NCBI GenBank assembly: GCA_045541975.1
Contig: JAZQKB010000037.1
Location: 1-64,000 of the forward strand
Reading direction: 5' to 3'
From: SIG452 sp045541975
GTDB lineage: Bacteria > Bacillota > Clostridia > UMGS1840
DNA length: 64,000 bases
Shown: positions 52,601 through 61,500 of the stretch, piece after piece
Position numbering within the stretch: the first letter of the stretch is position 1
Layout: the number at the start of each line of letters is the position of its first letter
Notes under the pieces: generated by a model
What the model saw: only the letters and a program-made list of their open reading frames with translations
Told to the model about the DNA's origin: nothing
Databases searched by the model: none
Program-made: the position numbers and the translations under genes

Positions 52601-53329
52601 ACCGACGTAGATATTCAAAATTGCGTTGCAAGAAACAACTACACCGATACCACCAGTGATTATTGTGATGATTCTGTTTGTAGTGAAACCGGTACTGTGA
52701 GAGTAACTGACGGCAACTGGCCTTCAGCAGCAGTAGCCATTATGAACGAAGCTGGAGTTCAGACAAACTATGAACATCTCTTGACAAAAGCAGAAGCACC
52801 CGACTGGAGAATCTTTGCTTATGAACGTTTTGCTACAGAACCTTTCTCCAGTGACGAAATTTTAGATATTAACCGTTGGATTATTGCGAAAGAATACGAT
52901 GATTTCTACGAAATCAGCCATAGCGTTCCCAGTGTTTATGCAGGTGGTGAAGTAGGCGATACCCGTCCCGGTGAATGGCTGGAATTTACCATCGAAGTTC
53001 CCACTACTGATACCTATACGCTGTCCTTACGTGCCAGCGATGGTAACACCGCAAGTGATCCCGCTTGTACTGCAAAACTGGATTTAGATGGCAATACCAT
53101 CCAATCTGCATTTTCTATCCCCCGTACCGGATGGTCGCTTGTGGACTATAATGTGGGCAGTTATAAACTCACTGCAGGTACTCATACCTTCCGTATCACT
53201 GTTCAGGGTATGGACTGGATGATTGGCGGATTCAAGTTTGATAATGGTGAATCTCTGCCCAACTCTTCTGACTACGACGAGGGAACCGTGATTGATCAGG
53301 CTACTCTGCTCAGTCGCTACGGCAAATAA
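49655..53329 (+). CDS. giant secreted right-handed beta-helix protein with CBM-like domains
   Basis: 1,224 residues. The signal peptide (about 1-22) starts MKKILTLLLIGCMLFGILP. N-terminal beta-sandwich domains (about 25-360) resemble carbohydrate-binding modules. A parallel beta-helix region (about 455-1085) opens with DIYVAPNGNDSNDGTKNAPV and includes the Asn-rich coils of pectate-lyase-like enzymes. A CBM6/35-like module closes the protein (about 1110-1210; TYTLSLRASDGNTASDPACT). It is likely a polysaccharide lyase or hydrolase outside the cell. ATG 49655 is chosen for GAAGAGAGG; the in-frame ATG 49577 would precede the signal peptide. Paralogue: 58515-62030. Confidence 0.82.
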   Translation: MKKILTLLLIGCMLFGILPVSAATPTFSGAYSSVSSTYKNGYVGEFAPKNALAKSGSNGTESVPGVDYKASSSAPWDASGGFVMVYGDWANLKINVPYTGVYVMQLRTTWVRGGGTTDFRVTTDAGYYTEHTIGSSGWSSTYSQDQLIYLTEGDNIIKVELLGDSDDYNALLALLDLGRLDKSGATKSLDFLPLVQQVKQYPENITTKSIDKPGTANTVWENVVDYSDAVVSRDNYLWLEPSGWARFDVTVPQTGFYYVQAKTMSGQTVLRTFAGGYKADLPVDTTEQFYRYDSNGDYLFVYLEEGTTSIYLQNVGKAGCEILTYEIKASSITYDEGIIPTMEDCAVPTETEATVVSNLTINADTASASVDFLKLDNCVDTLWLILADFDSSNHVSALNLTTIDTSAQTVGVKRSYSVSLSGSYTNLKTFIVDTNLTPYAGVALEAENPELSVYSDIYVAPNGNDSNDGTKNAPVKTLARANKLVAELTPDMTDDIVVHFAGGNYPVTSMMTIDETVSGQNGYKVIYKGDDINNPPVFNAGTKVDEWQQQTDSPIWVADASDITATRTLFVNDNPATLARSRYRYQPSDLYYITGSSYSSDGFKIPNTNFPQIKTNPEDVMICWPILWTMSRTPVDSITRGRVTTVFKMKQPQWATHTAMGYDHLKIGTSREFIIENALEVLDEPGEFYFDKTAKKMYYYPYEEEDMTTAEVYAGTTEKMLYLGGDSTTNKASNIELNNLTFKYSALNEISENGMKINQADNEWYCYSSSATGYVDRLVPGQIVVNYADSISIKNCDFACLGSNGLSMDNDVTNSSVVGNIFRDISGTALVLGHFSHGNTLGDSQGRVTNIEVANNVIRRVAYEYTGCTAISIYYAKAINAHHNDIKDIPYTGISIGWGWGADVSDCRDISVTHNRIENVTHQREDGAHIYTLSRMVNTNISNNYLIDAGDYRGGIYLDQGSDSITMENNVVTDSAAMIYARTDVDIQNCVARNNYTDTTSDYCDDSVCSETGTVRVTDGNWPSAAVAIMNEAGVQTNYEHLLTKAEAPDWRIFAYERFATEPFSSDEILDINRWIIAKEYDDFYEISHSVPSVYAGGEVGDTRPGEWLEFTIEVPTTDTYTLSLRASDGNTASDPACTAKLDLDGNTIQSAFSIPRTGWSLVDYNVGSYKLTAGTHTFRITVQGMDWMIGGFKFDNGESLPNSSDYDEGTVIDQATLLSRYGK

Positions 53330-53351
53330 GCGTTATCATTTCTTCCACCTT

Positions 53352-53407
53352 ATATAGAGAAAAGCATCACTCTTTGCATGTCGGTTGCAAGAGTGGTGTT
53401 TTTCTAT
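53352..53407 (+). terminator. terminator of the beta-helix gene
   Basis: GCATCACTCTTTGCA and TGCAAGAGTGGTG arms with T-run; one mismatch. Confidence 0.88.
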
Positions 53408-53409
53408 GC

Positions 53410-53438
53410 TTGACAAATATAGCAATATATGGTAAACT
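53410..53438 (+). promoter_or_regulatory. promoter of the structured RNA
   Basis: TTGACA 53410-53415, 17 bp, TAAACT 53433-53438; no ORF with a ribosome binding site follows. Confidence 0.75.
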
Positions 53439-53446
53439 GTTAAATA

Positions 53447-53587
53447 GGAGCTTCGGTTTGCAAGTTCGGTTTTGGACGTATTGCCTGCAGGGACTTATCG
53501 GGTCACGACATCATAGTTTTTTTCAGCAGACAGGTAATCTGATACCTCATTTTATAAGTCATTGCGGCGCTTGCCCGACTCCTTTTT
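53447..53587 (+). ncRNA. structured RNA candidate, 6S-like architecture
   Basis: A transcript of about 141 nt lies between a near-consensus promoter and a T-run. Its ends pair in a bulged stem: AGGAG/CTCCT, TCGG/CCGA, GCAAG/CTTGC. Inside, GACTTAT (53491-53497) pairs with ATAAGTC (53553-53559), and AGGTA-atctga-TACCT makes a hairpin. A long closing stem, an asymmetric bubble and an inner stem recall 6S RNA, but no decisive 6S sequence is seen. The 71-codon ORF in this region lacks coding signals. Confidence 0.5.
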
Positions 53588-53678
53588 GAAACATGGAAAT
53601 CATTTTTCGTAATGTGTATGTAGTATCATTAGTTTTCAAAATGAAGTAGCTGCTTGTCATCTAGCGGTATTTTACTAC

Positions 53679-53718
53679 AAAAGATGTGTTATTTAGAAAA
53701 AATAACACATCTTTTTTT
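53679..53718 (+). terminator. intrinsic terminator upstream of padR
   Basis: AAAAGATGTGTTATTT, loop, AAATAACACATCTTTTTTT. Confidence 0.9.
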
Positions 53719-53725
53719 ATTATAC

Positions 53726-53784
53726 TTGACAAATAGAAAAAAGAATGCTATAATTCTATATACATAGAAAACCTATGTATATAG
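53726..53784 (+). promoter_or_regulatory. consensus promoter and PadR operator
   Basis: TTGACA 53726-53731, 17 bp, TATAAT 53749-53754. Directly after it, CTATATACATAG (53756-53767), 5-nt spacer, CTATGTATATAG (53773-53784): a perfect 12-bp inverted repeat containing the ATAC/GTAT core preferred by PadR proteins. The repeat covers the start site, so PadR should autorepress. Confidence 0.9.
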
Positions 53785-53808
53785 AACAACAATGTATGAG
53801 GTGATTGG

Positions 53809-54147
53809 ATGAGTATTAATAAGGAGCTGGTAAAAGGCAGTACCTCTATTTTAGTATTGTCTTTATTATCCCGGGAAGATATGTATGGATATCAGATAAC
53901 TCAGGTACTAAAAAAGGAAACTGACGGTGTATTTGAAATGAAAGAGGGGACCTTGTATCCTTTATTACACGGTTTAGAAAATGACAACGCCATAGAATCC
54001 TATTGGAAAGACGCAGAAAACGGTAAAAGGCGGAAGTATTATCATATTACAAAATATGGTAATCAACTCTTAAAAGAAAAACAATCCGAATGGAAAAAGT
54101 ATTCCGGTGCAGTGAATGCGGTCATCGGAGGTGTCTGCTATGAATAA
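53809..54147 (+). CDS. PadR-family transcriptional regulator
   Basis: 112 residues with the PadR winged helix (LVLSLLSREDMYGYQITQVL, FEMKEGTLYPLLHGLENDNA, KRRKYYHITKYG). PadR proteins repress adjacent transporter or envelope genes and are released by ligands or stress. Its end overlaps the next gene by 8 nt, so the SEDS-type protein is co-expressed. A clear operator overlaps its promoter. Confidence 0.92.
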   Translation: MSINKELVKGSTSILVLSLLSREDMYGYQITQVLKKETDGVFEMKEGTLYPLLHGLENDNAIESYWKDAENGKRRKYYHITKYGNQLLKEKQSEWKKYSGAVNAVIGGVCYE

Positions 54148-55555
54148 GATGGTAAACGAGTTTTTAAAAACTGTGTGCGGAGAAATCCGTTACAAAAAAA
54201 TTCACGGTGCAATTCAGGAAGAGTTAAAGCTACATATAGACGATTTAGCAGAAGAATACCGTTGTCGGGGTTATGCAGACGAGGAGGCAATTTCTAAAGC
54301 AGTACTTTCGATGGGGGACGCCAAAGACTTGGGAAAAAGTTTAAACAAACAACATAAGCCTCAGATGGGATGGAGTATTCTTTTATTAACGATTGCTGCC
54401 TCGGTGTTTGGAATTTTGCTCATGTGTATTCCTCAGTATCCGGGACGACAGGGTGGCACAATGGAACAAATGTTGTTTTTTATGGCATTGAGCGTTCCGT
54501 TGTTACTGGTTACCTACTTCTTTGATTACACCAAATTCAAACAATATCCGTGGTTATTTTACATCATGGGAATTTTTCTGATGATAGCGTGCAGTTTGAT
54601 AGGGAAATCAGTCAATGGAATCCGAAGCTATCTTGGGTTCGGAAAAATCAACCTGTATGTACCAGGTATTTTGATTGTACTTTTTTTAATTTCTTTTTGC
54701 AGTTTCGCCGAGCGGTTTCGGAATCAGGGCATTTGGGGAATTTGTAAATTGTTGGGACTTTCCGGCATTTCATTACTTGGATTTTTAAGTTTTCCGTGCC
54801 TTAGTTATGCATCTTTTTTAGGAATTGCATATATAGTGGTATTATTAAAAACAGTTTACAGCGGTTATTATACTGCTAACGGAAAACGGGATTGTTTGAT
54901 ACTATTGACTTTTTTTGTTGTAACTGGAATACTGCTAACAATCTTTATTTCTGCAGTATTCCCGAATCGTTTTCACGAACTGTTTCTATTTCTTGGAAAA
55001 GGAGCATCAGACCCTTTAAATAGCGGCTGGATTTATGCTATTTCCAATAAAATCCTTTTAGCTTCCCGATGGATTGGACATGCTGCCTTGATTCCGGAGG
55101 GGGAAATCGGTTGGATTATGCCTGATTTAACGGAAGATTTTGCTTTGTTAAACATTATCGGAAATTATGGCTGGGCTTACGGTGTGATTGTCATTTTAGT
55201 TGCAATCACGTTGATTCTTTCTATGTTTGTAATGAGTTCCCGGGTCAAATATTCTTTTGGAAAAACACTGTCTTTGGGATGTTGCATGTTACTCTGTATA
55301 CAGTTTGTTTGCAGCATTTTAATGAATTTAGGGTGTTTTCCGATTATCCGCGTTTCCTTGCCTTTTATTTCCTACGGCGGAAGTTCCTATTTGGTGAATG
55401 TTTTTTTGGTGGGAGTTATTCTATCCATCTGGCGCCGGAACAAAATTTTATCTTCAGATGACAAAGAGATATCCAAGATATCAGAATCAAGAAAACGAAT
55501 CACTTATGAAAACAAAAAGTTAATAATAGATTTTGGAACAACTACCAAACAATAA
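54140..55555 (+). CDS. SEDS-family (FtsW/RodA-like) protein with N-terminal permease-prefix domain
   Basis: 471 residues. The N-terminal helical domain (about 1-75; IQEELKLHIDDLAEEYRCRG, AVLSMGDAKDLGKSL) is of the permease-prefix/HAAS type normally found on PadR-controlled membrane proteins. About ten TM helices follow with SEDS signatures: NGIRSYLGFG, MPDLTEDFALLNIIGNYGW (with the Asp expected for glycosyltransferase activity) and PFISYGGSSYL. SEDS proteins polymerise glycan strands from lipid II. Control by PadR suggests a conditional role rather than housekeeping division. ATG 54140 follows CGGAGG; 54116 is an earlier in-frame start. Confidence 0.85.
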   Translation: MNKMVNEFLKTVCGEIRYKKIHGAIQEELKLHIDDLAEEYRCRGYADEEAISKAVLSMGDAKDLGKSLNKQHKPQMGWSILLLTIAASVFGILLMCIPQYPGRQGGTMEQMLFFMALSVPLLLVTYFFDYTKFKQYPWLFYIMGIFLMIACSLIGKSVNGIRSYLGFGKINLYVPGILIVLFLISFCSFAERFRNQGIWGICKLLGLSGISLLGFLSFPCLSYASFLGIAYIVVLLKTVYSGYYTANGKRDCLILLTFFVVTGILLTIFISAVFPNRFHELFLFLGKGASDPLNSGWIYAISNKILLASRWIGHAALIPEGEIGWIMPDLTEDFALLNIIGNYGWAYGVIVILVAITLILSMFVMSSRVKYSFGKTLSLGCCMLLCIQFVCSILMNLGCFPIIRVSLPFISYGGSSYLVNVFLVGVILSIWRRNKILSSDDKEISKISESRKRITYENKKLIIDFGTTTKQ

Positions 55556-55596
55556 AAAATAGATAGACTCAATCTTGAGTCTATCTATTTTTTTAA
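55556..55596. terminator. bidirectional terminator
   Basis: AAAATAGATAGACTCAA, loop TC, TTGAGTCTATCTATTTTTTT, between convergent genes. Confidence 0.92.
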
Positions 55597-55615
55597 TAGA
55601 GTATTTTGGTTTATA

Positions 55616-57688
55616 TTAGCCTAAAAGCGCTTCTTTTCTGGAAAGGTTAACACGACCCTGTCTGTCAATTTCGATGATTTTAACCATGATTTCATCGCCT
55701 TCAGACACAACGTCTTCTACTTTTTCCACTCTCTTTACATCCAACTGAGAAATGTGGACCAGACCTTCTTTACCGGGCAGGTATTCTACAAACGCACCAA
55801 ATGCCATCAGTTTGGTAACTTTACCCTGATATACAGCGCCAACTTCGGGTTCAGACACAATGCCTTCCACGATTGCCAAAGCTTTTTTCGCTGCATCTAC
55901 ATCTACTGCACAGATGAATACGGAACCGTCATCTTCAATATCAATTTTTGCACCGGTATCTGCAACGATTTTCTGAATCACTTTACCGCCTGCACCAATT
56001 ACTTCGCGGATTTTATCCACAGGAACTTTGGTGGAGAACATTTTGGGAGCATATTTTGCAACTTCTTCTCTGGGAGCAGGAATTGCTTTCAGCATTACGT
56101 TATCTAAAATGTGGATTCTTGCTTTTCTGGTCATTTCAAAAGCTTCTTCAATGATGTCATAAGTTAAGCCGTCCACTTTGATGTCTACCTGAATTGCGGT
56201 AATACCCTTGTGAGTACCGCCAACTTTAAAGTCCATATCGCCGAAGAAGTCTTCGATACCTTGAATGTCTAAGAATACTTTTCTGCCGCCTTCGTAGGTT
56301 ACTAAGCCGGTGGAAATACCTGCAACGGGAGCTTTAATCGGCACACCTGCATCCATTAATGCTAAAGTAGAACCGCAGATACTGCCCTGAGAGGTAGAAC
56401 CGTTGGAGCTTAATACTTCGGAAACCAGACGGAAAGAGTAGGGAAATTCTTCCACGGAAGGAATTACGGGAGCTAATGCTCTTTCAGCCAATGCACCGTG
56501 ACCGATTTCACGACGTCCGGGACCTCTGGAGGGACGAGCATCACCAACAGAATAGGAGGGGAAATTGTACTGATGCATATAACGTTTGGTATCTTCTTCG
56601 TCAATACCGTCTAAGAACTGTGCTTCGTTTACGGCGCCTAACGTTGCAATGGTCATAACTTGAGTCTGACCTCTGGTGAACAGACCGGAACCGTGTACTC
56701 TGGGAAGTAATCCTACTTCTGCAGATAAGGGACGAATTTCGTCCATACGTCTTCCGTCAACACGTTTGCCTTCTACTAACCAGTTACGAACGATTTGTTT
56801 CTGCAGTTTGTATAAGCATTCGCCCAAAACAGCAGGATCAATTTCTTCCTGGAAGTGTTCGGTAACTTCTTTACATACAGCGTCCACGCCGCCTTCTCTT
56901 ACTTCTTTCTGATCAGAGAGAATAGCTTCTTTAATTTTGTCTTCAGCGTATGCCCGAACAGTTTCAAAAATATCTTTGTCTAATTCAAAGGACTGATATG
57001 CGAATTTTTCTTTGCCGATTTCTTTTGCGATGCCGCTAATAAATTCACACATTTTTTTGATTTCAACGTGACCTAATTTAATTGCATCCAGCATGGTTTT
57101 TTCGTCAACCTGATTTGCTCCTGCTTCAATCATAACGATTTTTTCTAAGGAACCTGCCACGGTTAAATCCAAGTCGGATGCAGCTCTCTGTTCAGCGTTA
57201 GGGCAAACAATCAATTCGCCGTCAACCAGACCAACCCCAACAGATGCGATAGGACCATTGAAGGGAATATCAGAAATTGCCAGGGAAATTGCAGTACCTA
57301 AAAATGCTGCGATTTCAGGCTGATTATCCTGATCAACAGATAACACGGTTGCTACAACCACAACGTCGTTTCTTAAATCCTTGGGGAATAAGGGACGAAT
57401 GGGTCTGTCAATCGCACGGGATGCTAAAATTGCTTTTTCAGTTGGTTTACCTTCTCTTTTTAAGAAGCCACCGGGAATTTTACCAACAGAGTACAGTTTT
57501 TCTTCGTAGTCCACAGACAGCGGGAAGAAATCAATACCTTCTCTGGGCTGTTTGGATGCGGTAATGTTTACCATTACAACAGTTTCACCCCAGCGAACCA
57601 AACAGGAACCGTTTGCTAACTGAGCCATTTTACCGGTTTCAACCACTAAAGGTCTGCCGGCGAAAGTAGTTTCAAAAGTTTTAAACAT
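55616..57688 (-). CDS. pnp: polynucleotide phosphorylase
   Basis: 690 residues with the full PNPase layout: RNase PH domain 1 (about 10-215), helical domain, RNase PH domain 2 (about 305-540; QFLDGIDEEDTKRYMHQYNF, then GRREIGHGALAERAL), KH domain (about 550-610; IREVIGAGGKVIQKI) and S1 domain (about 620-685; GAVYQGKVTKLMAFGAFVEY). It degrades RNA from the 3' end with phosphate. AAAAGGAG precedes the ATG. Downstream of rpsO, the usual order in Firmicutes. Confidence 0.97.
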   Translation of the reverse strand: MFKTFETTFAGRPLVVETGKMAQLANGSCLVRWGETVVMVNITASKQPREGIDFFPLSVDYEEKLYSVGKIPGGFLKREGKPTEKAILASRAIDRPIRPLFPKDLRNDVVVVATVLSVDQDNQPEIAAFLGTAISLAISDIPFNGPIASVGVGLVDGELIVCPNAEQRAASDLDLTVAGSLEKIVMIEAGANQVDEKTMLDAIKLGHVEIKKMCEFISGIAKEIGKEKFAYQSFELDKDIFETVRAYAEDKIKEAILSDQKEVREGGVDAVCKEVTEHFQEEIDPAVLGECLYKLQKQIVRNWLVEGKRVDGRRMDEIRPLSAEVGLLPRVHGSGLFTRGQTQVMTIATLGAVNEAQFLDGIDEEDTKRYMHQYNFPSYSVGDARPSRGPGRREIGHGALAERALAPVIPSVEEFPYSFRLVSEVLSSNGSTSQGSICGSTLALMDAGVPIKAPVAGISTGLVTYEGGRKVFLDIQGIEDFFGDMDFKVGGTHKGITAIQVDIKVDGLTYDIIEEAFEMTRKARIHILDNVMLKAIPAPREEVAKYAPKMFSTKVPVDKIREVIGAGGKVIQKIVADTGAKIDIEDDGSVFICAVDVDAAKKALAIVEGIVSEPEVGAVYQGKVTKLMAFGAFVEYLPGKEGLVHISQLDVKRVEKVEDVVSEGDEIMVKIIEIDRQGRVNLSRKEALLG

Positions 57689-58015
57689 AATCTTTCTCCT
57701 TTTCAGTTTGAAATATTAGAAAGGATATGCCATGGCTTTAGCACTTGAAAAGACTTTTTTAATCCTCGGGATTATACGGATTTCCTTTTTTTACTTTTAG
57801 GAAATAAAAAAGTTTTTAGAACTTAGAATTCCTTACTGATTTTGATACTAAAAAAACCTTTTCAATTGCTATAACCTTAGCTTGTCCTTTCTGTATATAA
57901 TTTAATTTTTTTGACAATGTGAAAACGGCAAGCCGATAGGAATAATCAGCCTGCCGTTTGTTTTTTAGAATGACTTTAAAAGTAATTCCGGCAAGTCCAA
58001 AGATTACCGAGAAAA
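57689..58015 (-). other. rpsO-pnp intergenic region / pnp leader
   Basis: No gene. It holds the hairpin at 57922-57967 and, closer to pnp, a small hairpin TTTCCT...AGGAAA on the minus strand. A TATAAT near 57769-57774 (minus strand) has no clear -35. pnp leaders in other bacteria are sites of autoregulation. Confidence 0.4.
57922..57967. terminator. hairpin between rpsO and pnp
   Basis: AAACGGCAaGCcGAT and ATCaGCcTGCCGTTT arms; the T-run is better on the plus strand, so attenuation of the rpsO transcript may be partial. Confidence 0.6.
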
Positions 58016-58279
58016 TTACTTTCTTAAACCTAATTTTTCGATGATCGCTCTGTAACGGTTAATGTCTTTTTTCATTAAATAAGCCAGTAAGCCTTTTCTT
58101 TTACCAACCATTTTCAAAAGACCTCTTCTGGAATGATGGTCTTTGTGGTTTAATTTTAAGTGTTCGTTTAAGTGATTGATTCTTTCGGTCAGAAGAGCAA
58201 TCTGAACTTCCGGAGAACCGGTATCACTTTCGTGGTTTTTGTAGGTTGCGATTAAATTCTGTTTCACTTCTTTTAACAT
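58016..58279 (-). CDS. rpsO: 30S ribosomal protein S15
   Basis: 87 residues, full-length S15: [54 protein letters not shown]. It binds 16S rRNA in the platform. AAAAAAGGAG precedes the ATG. A promoter and a structured leader of about 120 nt lie upstream. Confidence 0.98.
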   Translation of the reverse strand: MLKEVKQNLIATYKNHESDTGSPEVQIALLTERINHLNEHLKLNHKDHHSRRGLLKMVGKRKGLLAYLMKKDINRYRAIIEKLGLRK

Positions 58280-58398
58280 GGTGAAAATCTCCTTTTTTTG
58301 ACCCGATTATTTGGGCTTTTTTATTTACTTGTTCCCGAGCAATGGGCTGAAGATGTGCCAAATTGTTTTGGCGTTCTCCCGAAAACTCAGATAACAGC
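58280..58398 (-). promoter_or_regulatory. candidate S15 autoregulatory leader
   Basis: On the minus strand the rpsO leader can fold as nested stems CTGAG/CTCGG, GGG/CCC and GCCAAA-acaa-TTTGGC. S15 is known to repress its own mRNA through leader junctions in several bacteria, though structures vary by lineage. Confidence 0.5.
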
Positions 58399-58404
58399 TT
58401 AGCT

Positions 58405-58433
58405 ATTATAACATATAAAGTTTTATTTGTAAA
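58405..58433 (-). promoter_or_regulatory. promoter of rpsO
   Basis: Minus strand TTTACA (58433-58428), 17 bp, TATAAT (58410-58405). Confidence 0.85.
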
Positions 58434-58514
58434 GAGTTTTTGTGAAAAAAATTCAGTTTTTTTCGTAAAAAAAGAATGGCACTGTTCAAACAGCACCATT
58501 CTTTAAAAAACCGA

Positions 58515-61500
58515 TTAGTTAATCACAATAACAGTATCCTTCATACGCATTTTTCTCCAGGAAGGATATGCCGGCAATTCGGTGATTCTGGTCTTGTCTT
58601 CCACACCGGATTCTGCTATAATTCTCTGTGCTTCCTGAGGCCAGGATTTTAAATTCATATGGTTACCCACGGTTTCCACAACCAGGTAATCCCAGTAGGA
58701 TCTGTACGGCTGTTTGCCGTCGGAATAGTTATAACCAAAATAACAGTCATTAATTTGCACACCTGTTCTTGCGAAGAACCAGATATCGCCACTGTCGTTT
58801 GCTTTTTCAAACACGTTGTCAGCAGCGTAGGTATTGGTGGTAACAGCGTCAAAATAAAGACCTGCTCTTCTGTGAGTACCCGGGTTAATAAAATAGTTAT
58901 CGTTAATCTGCAGGTTATCCATTCTGCCCACGGTGTAAATCTGTGCGCCGTCATCTAATACCTGCAGTGCATTTTCAATACGGTTGTATGAAATTCTGTT
59001 ATTCTTAACATCTTCGGGATTTTCTTCACCCCAACCCCAACCTGCAACAATTGCGGAGTAGGGCATATCCTTGATGTCGTTATGATGGATATAAACTTCC
59101 CCTGCATAATACAGAGAAATTGCAGTACAGCCTAAAAATTCCTGCGCACAACGACGGAAGATGTTGTTATCCACTTCCACATTGTGGACACGGTCTGTGG
59201 AACTAATGCCGTTCGCTACGGGGTTCAGCTGACTGCCTACTACCACACCGGTACCGGAAATATCATGGAAATAGCAACCGGAAATTTTGATATTGTCGGA
59301 AGAATTTTCAATGTTTACTGCATTGGAGCCTAAACAGGTAAATTCACAATCTTTAAAGCTGATAGAATCGGTGTGGTTTAAGGTAATCTGACCGGGGAAC
59401 AGATAACGACCGAAGCCAATTTCTCCGCCCAACCACTGGTCGTCTGTCTGGTTGAAGGCTGCACCGTCAGCAGTAACTTTATCGTGTGCACCGTAACGGA
59501 AGGAGATACCTTCAAAGACGATGTTAGATACTTTGTTGGTATCGCTGACACCGGCAAGATTTAACAGTCCATCGGTAACGGAACAATAGGTTTCCGCTGT
59601 TTCCATATCTTCATTAGAATAGGGATAATAGTACATCTTACGGGCAGACTTATCAAAGTAGAATTCGCCGGGTTGGTCTAAAAATGCCATTGCATTTTCT
59701 AAGTAATAAGGCTTGTCGTAGGTAGGACAGATGGTGGATGTCATAGAATCCAAGAGAATATGATAACGGGGCTGTTTAATGTAAATATATGCATAGTTGC
59801 TATCGTAGGTAATTTTATCAACAGGGAGACGCTGGTTTGCCCAGGCAAGGTTGGTTACCAGCATCATATTGCTGATACCTTCCACAGTTTTGGGGAAATT
59901 GGGATATGAGGATAAGCTAACTCTGATACCGTCTTCCTGATGCAAATCGTTAATCGGAGTTTCAGGAGTAATGTATGCGTTTCCTTTGAAGGACACATCG
60001 GTCTTTGCCAGAGTTGCCTGATAACCGTTAACGTATAAGGTTCTGGTTTCACGGGTTGTGGTGGTTGCCACCCAGTAGTTCTGACCGGAAACCTTACTCC
60101 ATTTTCCGGTTAAGGGTTCACCACCGGAGAAAACAGGCATATCGTTCGGATCTTCTGCACGGATTATAACGTTGTATCCGTTTTTACCGCTCATGGTGGG
60201 ATCAATGGTAATGGTTGAATTACTGCGGTAAACACCGGGTGCTACATGAATGATAATGTCACCGGTCATATTTGCATTGATTTTCTTGACTGCTTTCAGC
60301 GCATTTGCAAGAGTGTTCAAAGGAGCTGCCTGAGTACCGGCATTGGTGGATTTTCCGTTGGTGGCAACATAGATGTGACGGTATACACCGTCGGTGGTTT
60401 CGGGTTTTACCTCATCTAAGTTTTCTAAAATAAACACTTTCATGACTTTACTGCTGTTATAGCCGGTGACATCTGCAGTATAAGTAGTTCCGCTTAACAC
60501 CGCAGAATCTACGTGAATCAGCTGGTTATTCTGATACACACCAACCACTACGGATGCATCGGCAGGCAAGTAGGTGGTGCTGATGGTTGCAGTGGTACCG
60601 GAAAAAGTGACAGACGGAGTTGTCGCTTCTCGTTCTAACATGGCATCATAAGCTTCTAAGAGAGCGTCAAGATCTTCGTAGGATTTGCCAACCATACTCC
60701 AGAATGCAGTTTCAGGAGCGTGAAGATTTGCAGTATCTTCTGCAACGATTACACCCAACGATGTGCCGTAGGAATCAAAATATTCATAAATTTCGTTTGC
60801 ATTGGTTGCAGCGTTAACTCCGTTTAACAGCTTCATAGCATCTGCATAATGGGGCATCAGGGCAAGATAGTCGAATTTAAAGCTGTCAGTATAGAAATAA
60901 AGAGAAATGACGTGATTACCACGTGTTACAGGGAAGGAGAACACTTTTTCCTGATTATAAACAGGGGTTTGATCCCAGGGAGTGTTAAAATGCAGAGTTT
61001 CATAGGAAAGAGGGGTTCCGTCTACGCTAACATCAAAAGAAACATCTTTCCAGGCAGCACCGCTCAGATATAAATCCATGGTGGTATTTTCTGTTGCAGA
61101 GAAACTATAGCTTAAATTGGTATCGGTTTTTGCGGTAGTCACAATTCTCGTACCGTCTACGGTACTGGTAGCTGCAGCTGCAGATTCTGCTTCCAGTTTT
61201 GTGGAACCGGGCAGGGAATCCAGCTCTACCCGATCTACCCCTGGAACCGGAATAGGATCCAGCTGATCCATATCGATGGGTTTTAAGCTTTCCAGATTAA
61301 CCTGAGAAGCCAGATGTGCCAGACCGGAGTTTTCCACAATTGCCTGGGTACTGTTCATATTAATATTGGAAATAATGGTAGATGCATCACCAATATTGGT
61401 AATGGTAATGGTATTCAGACCAGGTCTTACATACAGAGTTTCAAAGTCGGTACCTGCTGCATCAGCATAACACCAGGTTCCTACATTACCGGATTTTGCC

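Noticed and set aside
53374..53589. 71-codon ORF after the first beta-helix gene
   Set aside because: No ribosome binding site, overlaps a terminator and promoter, and composition is unlike the genes around it; the region fits a structured RNA better.
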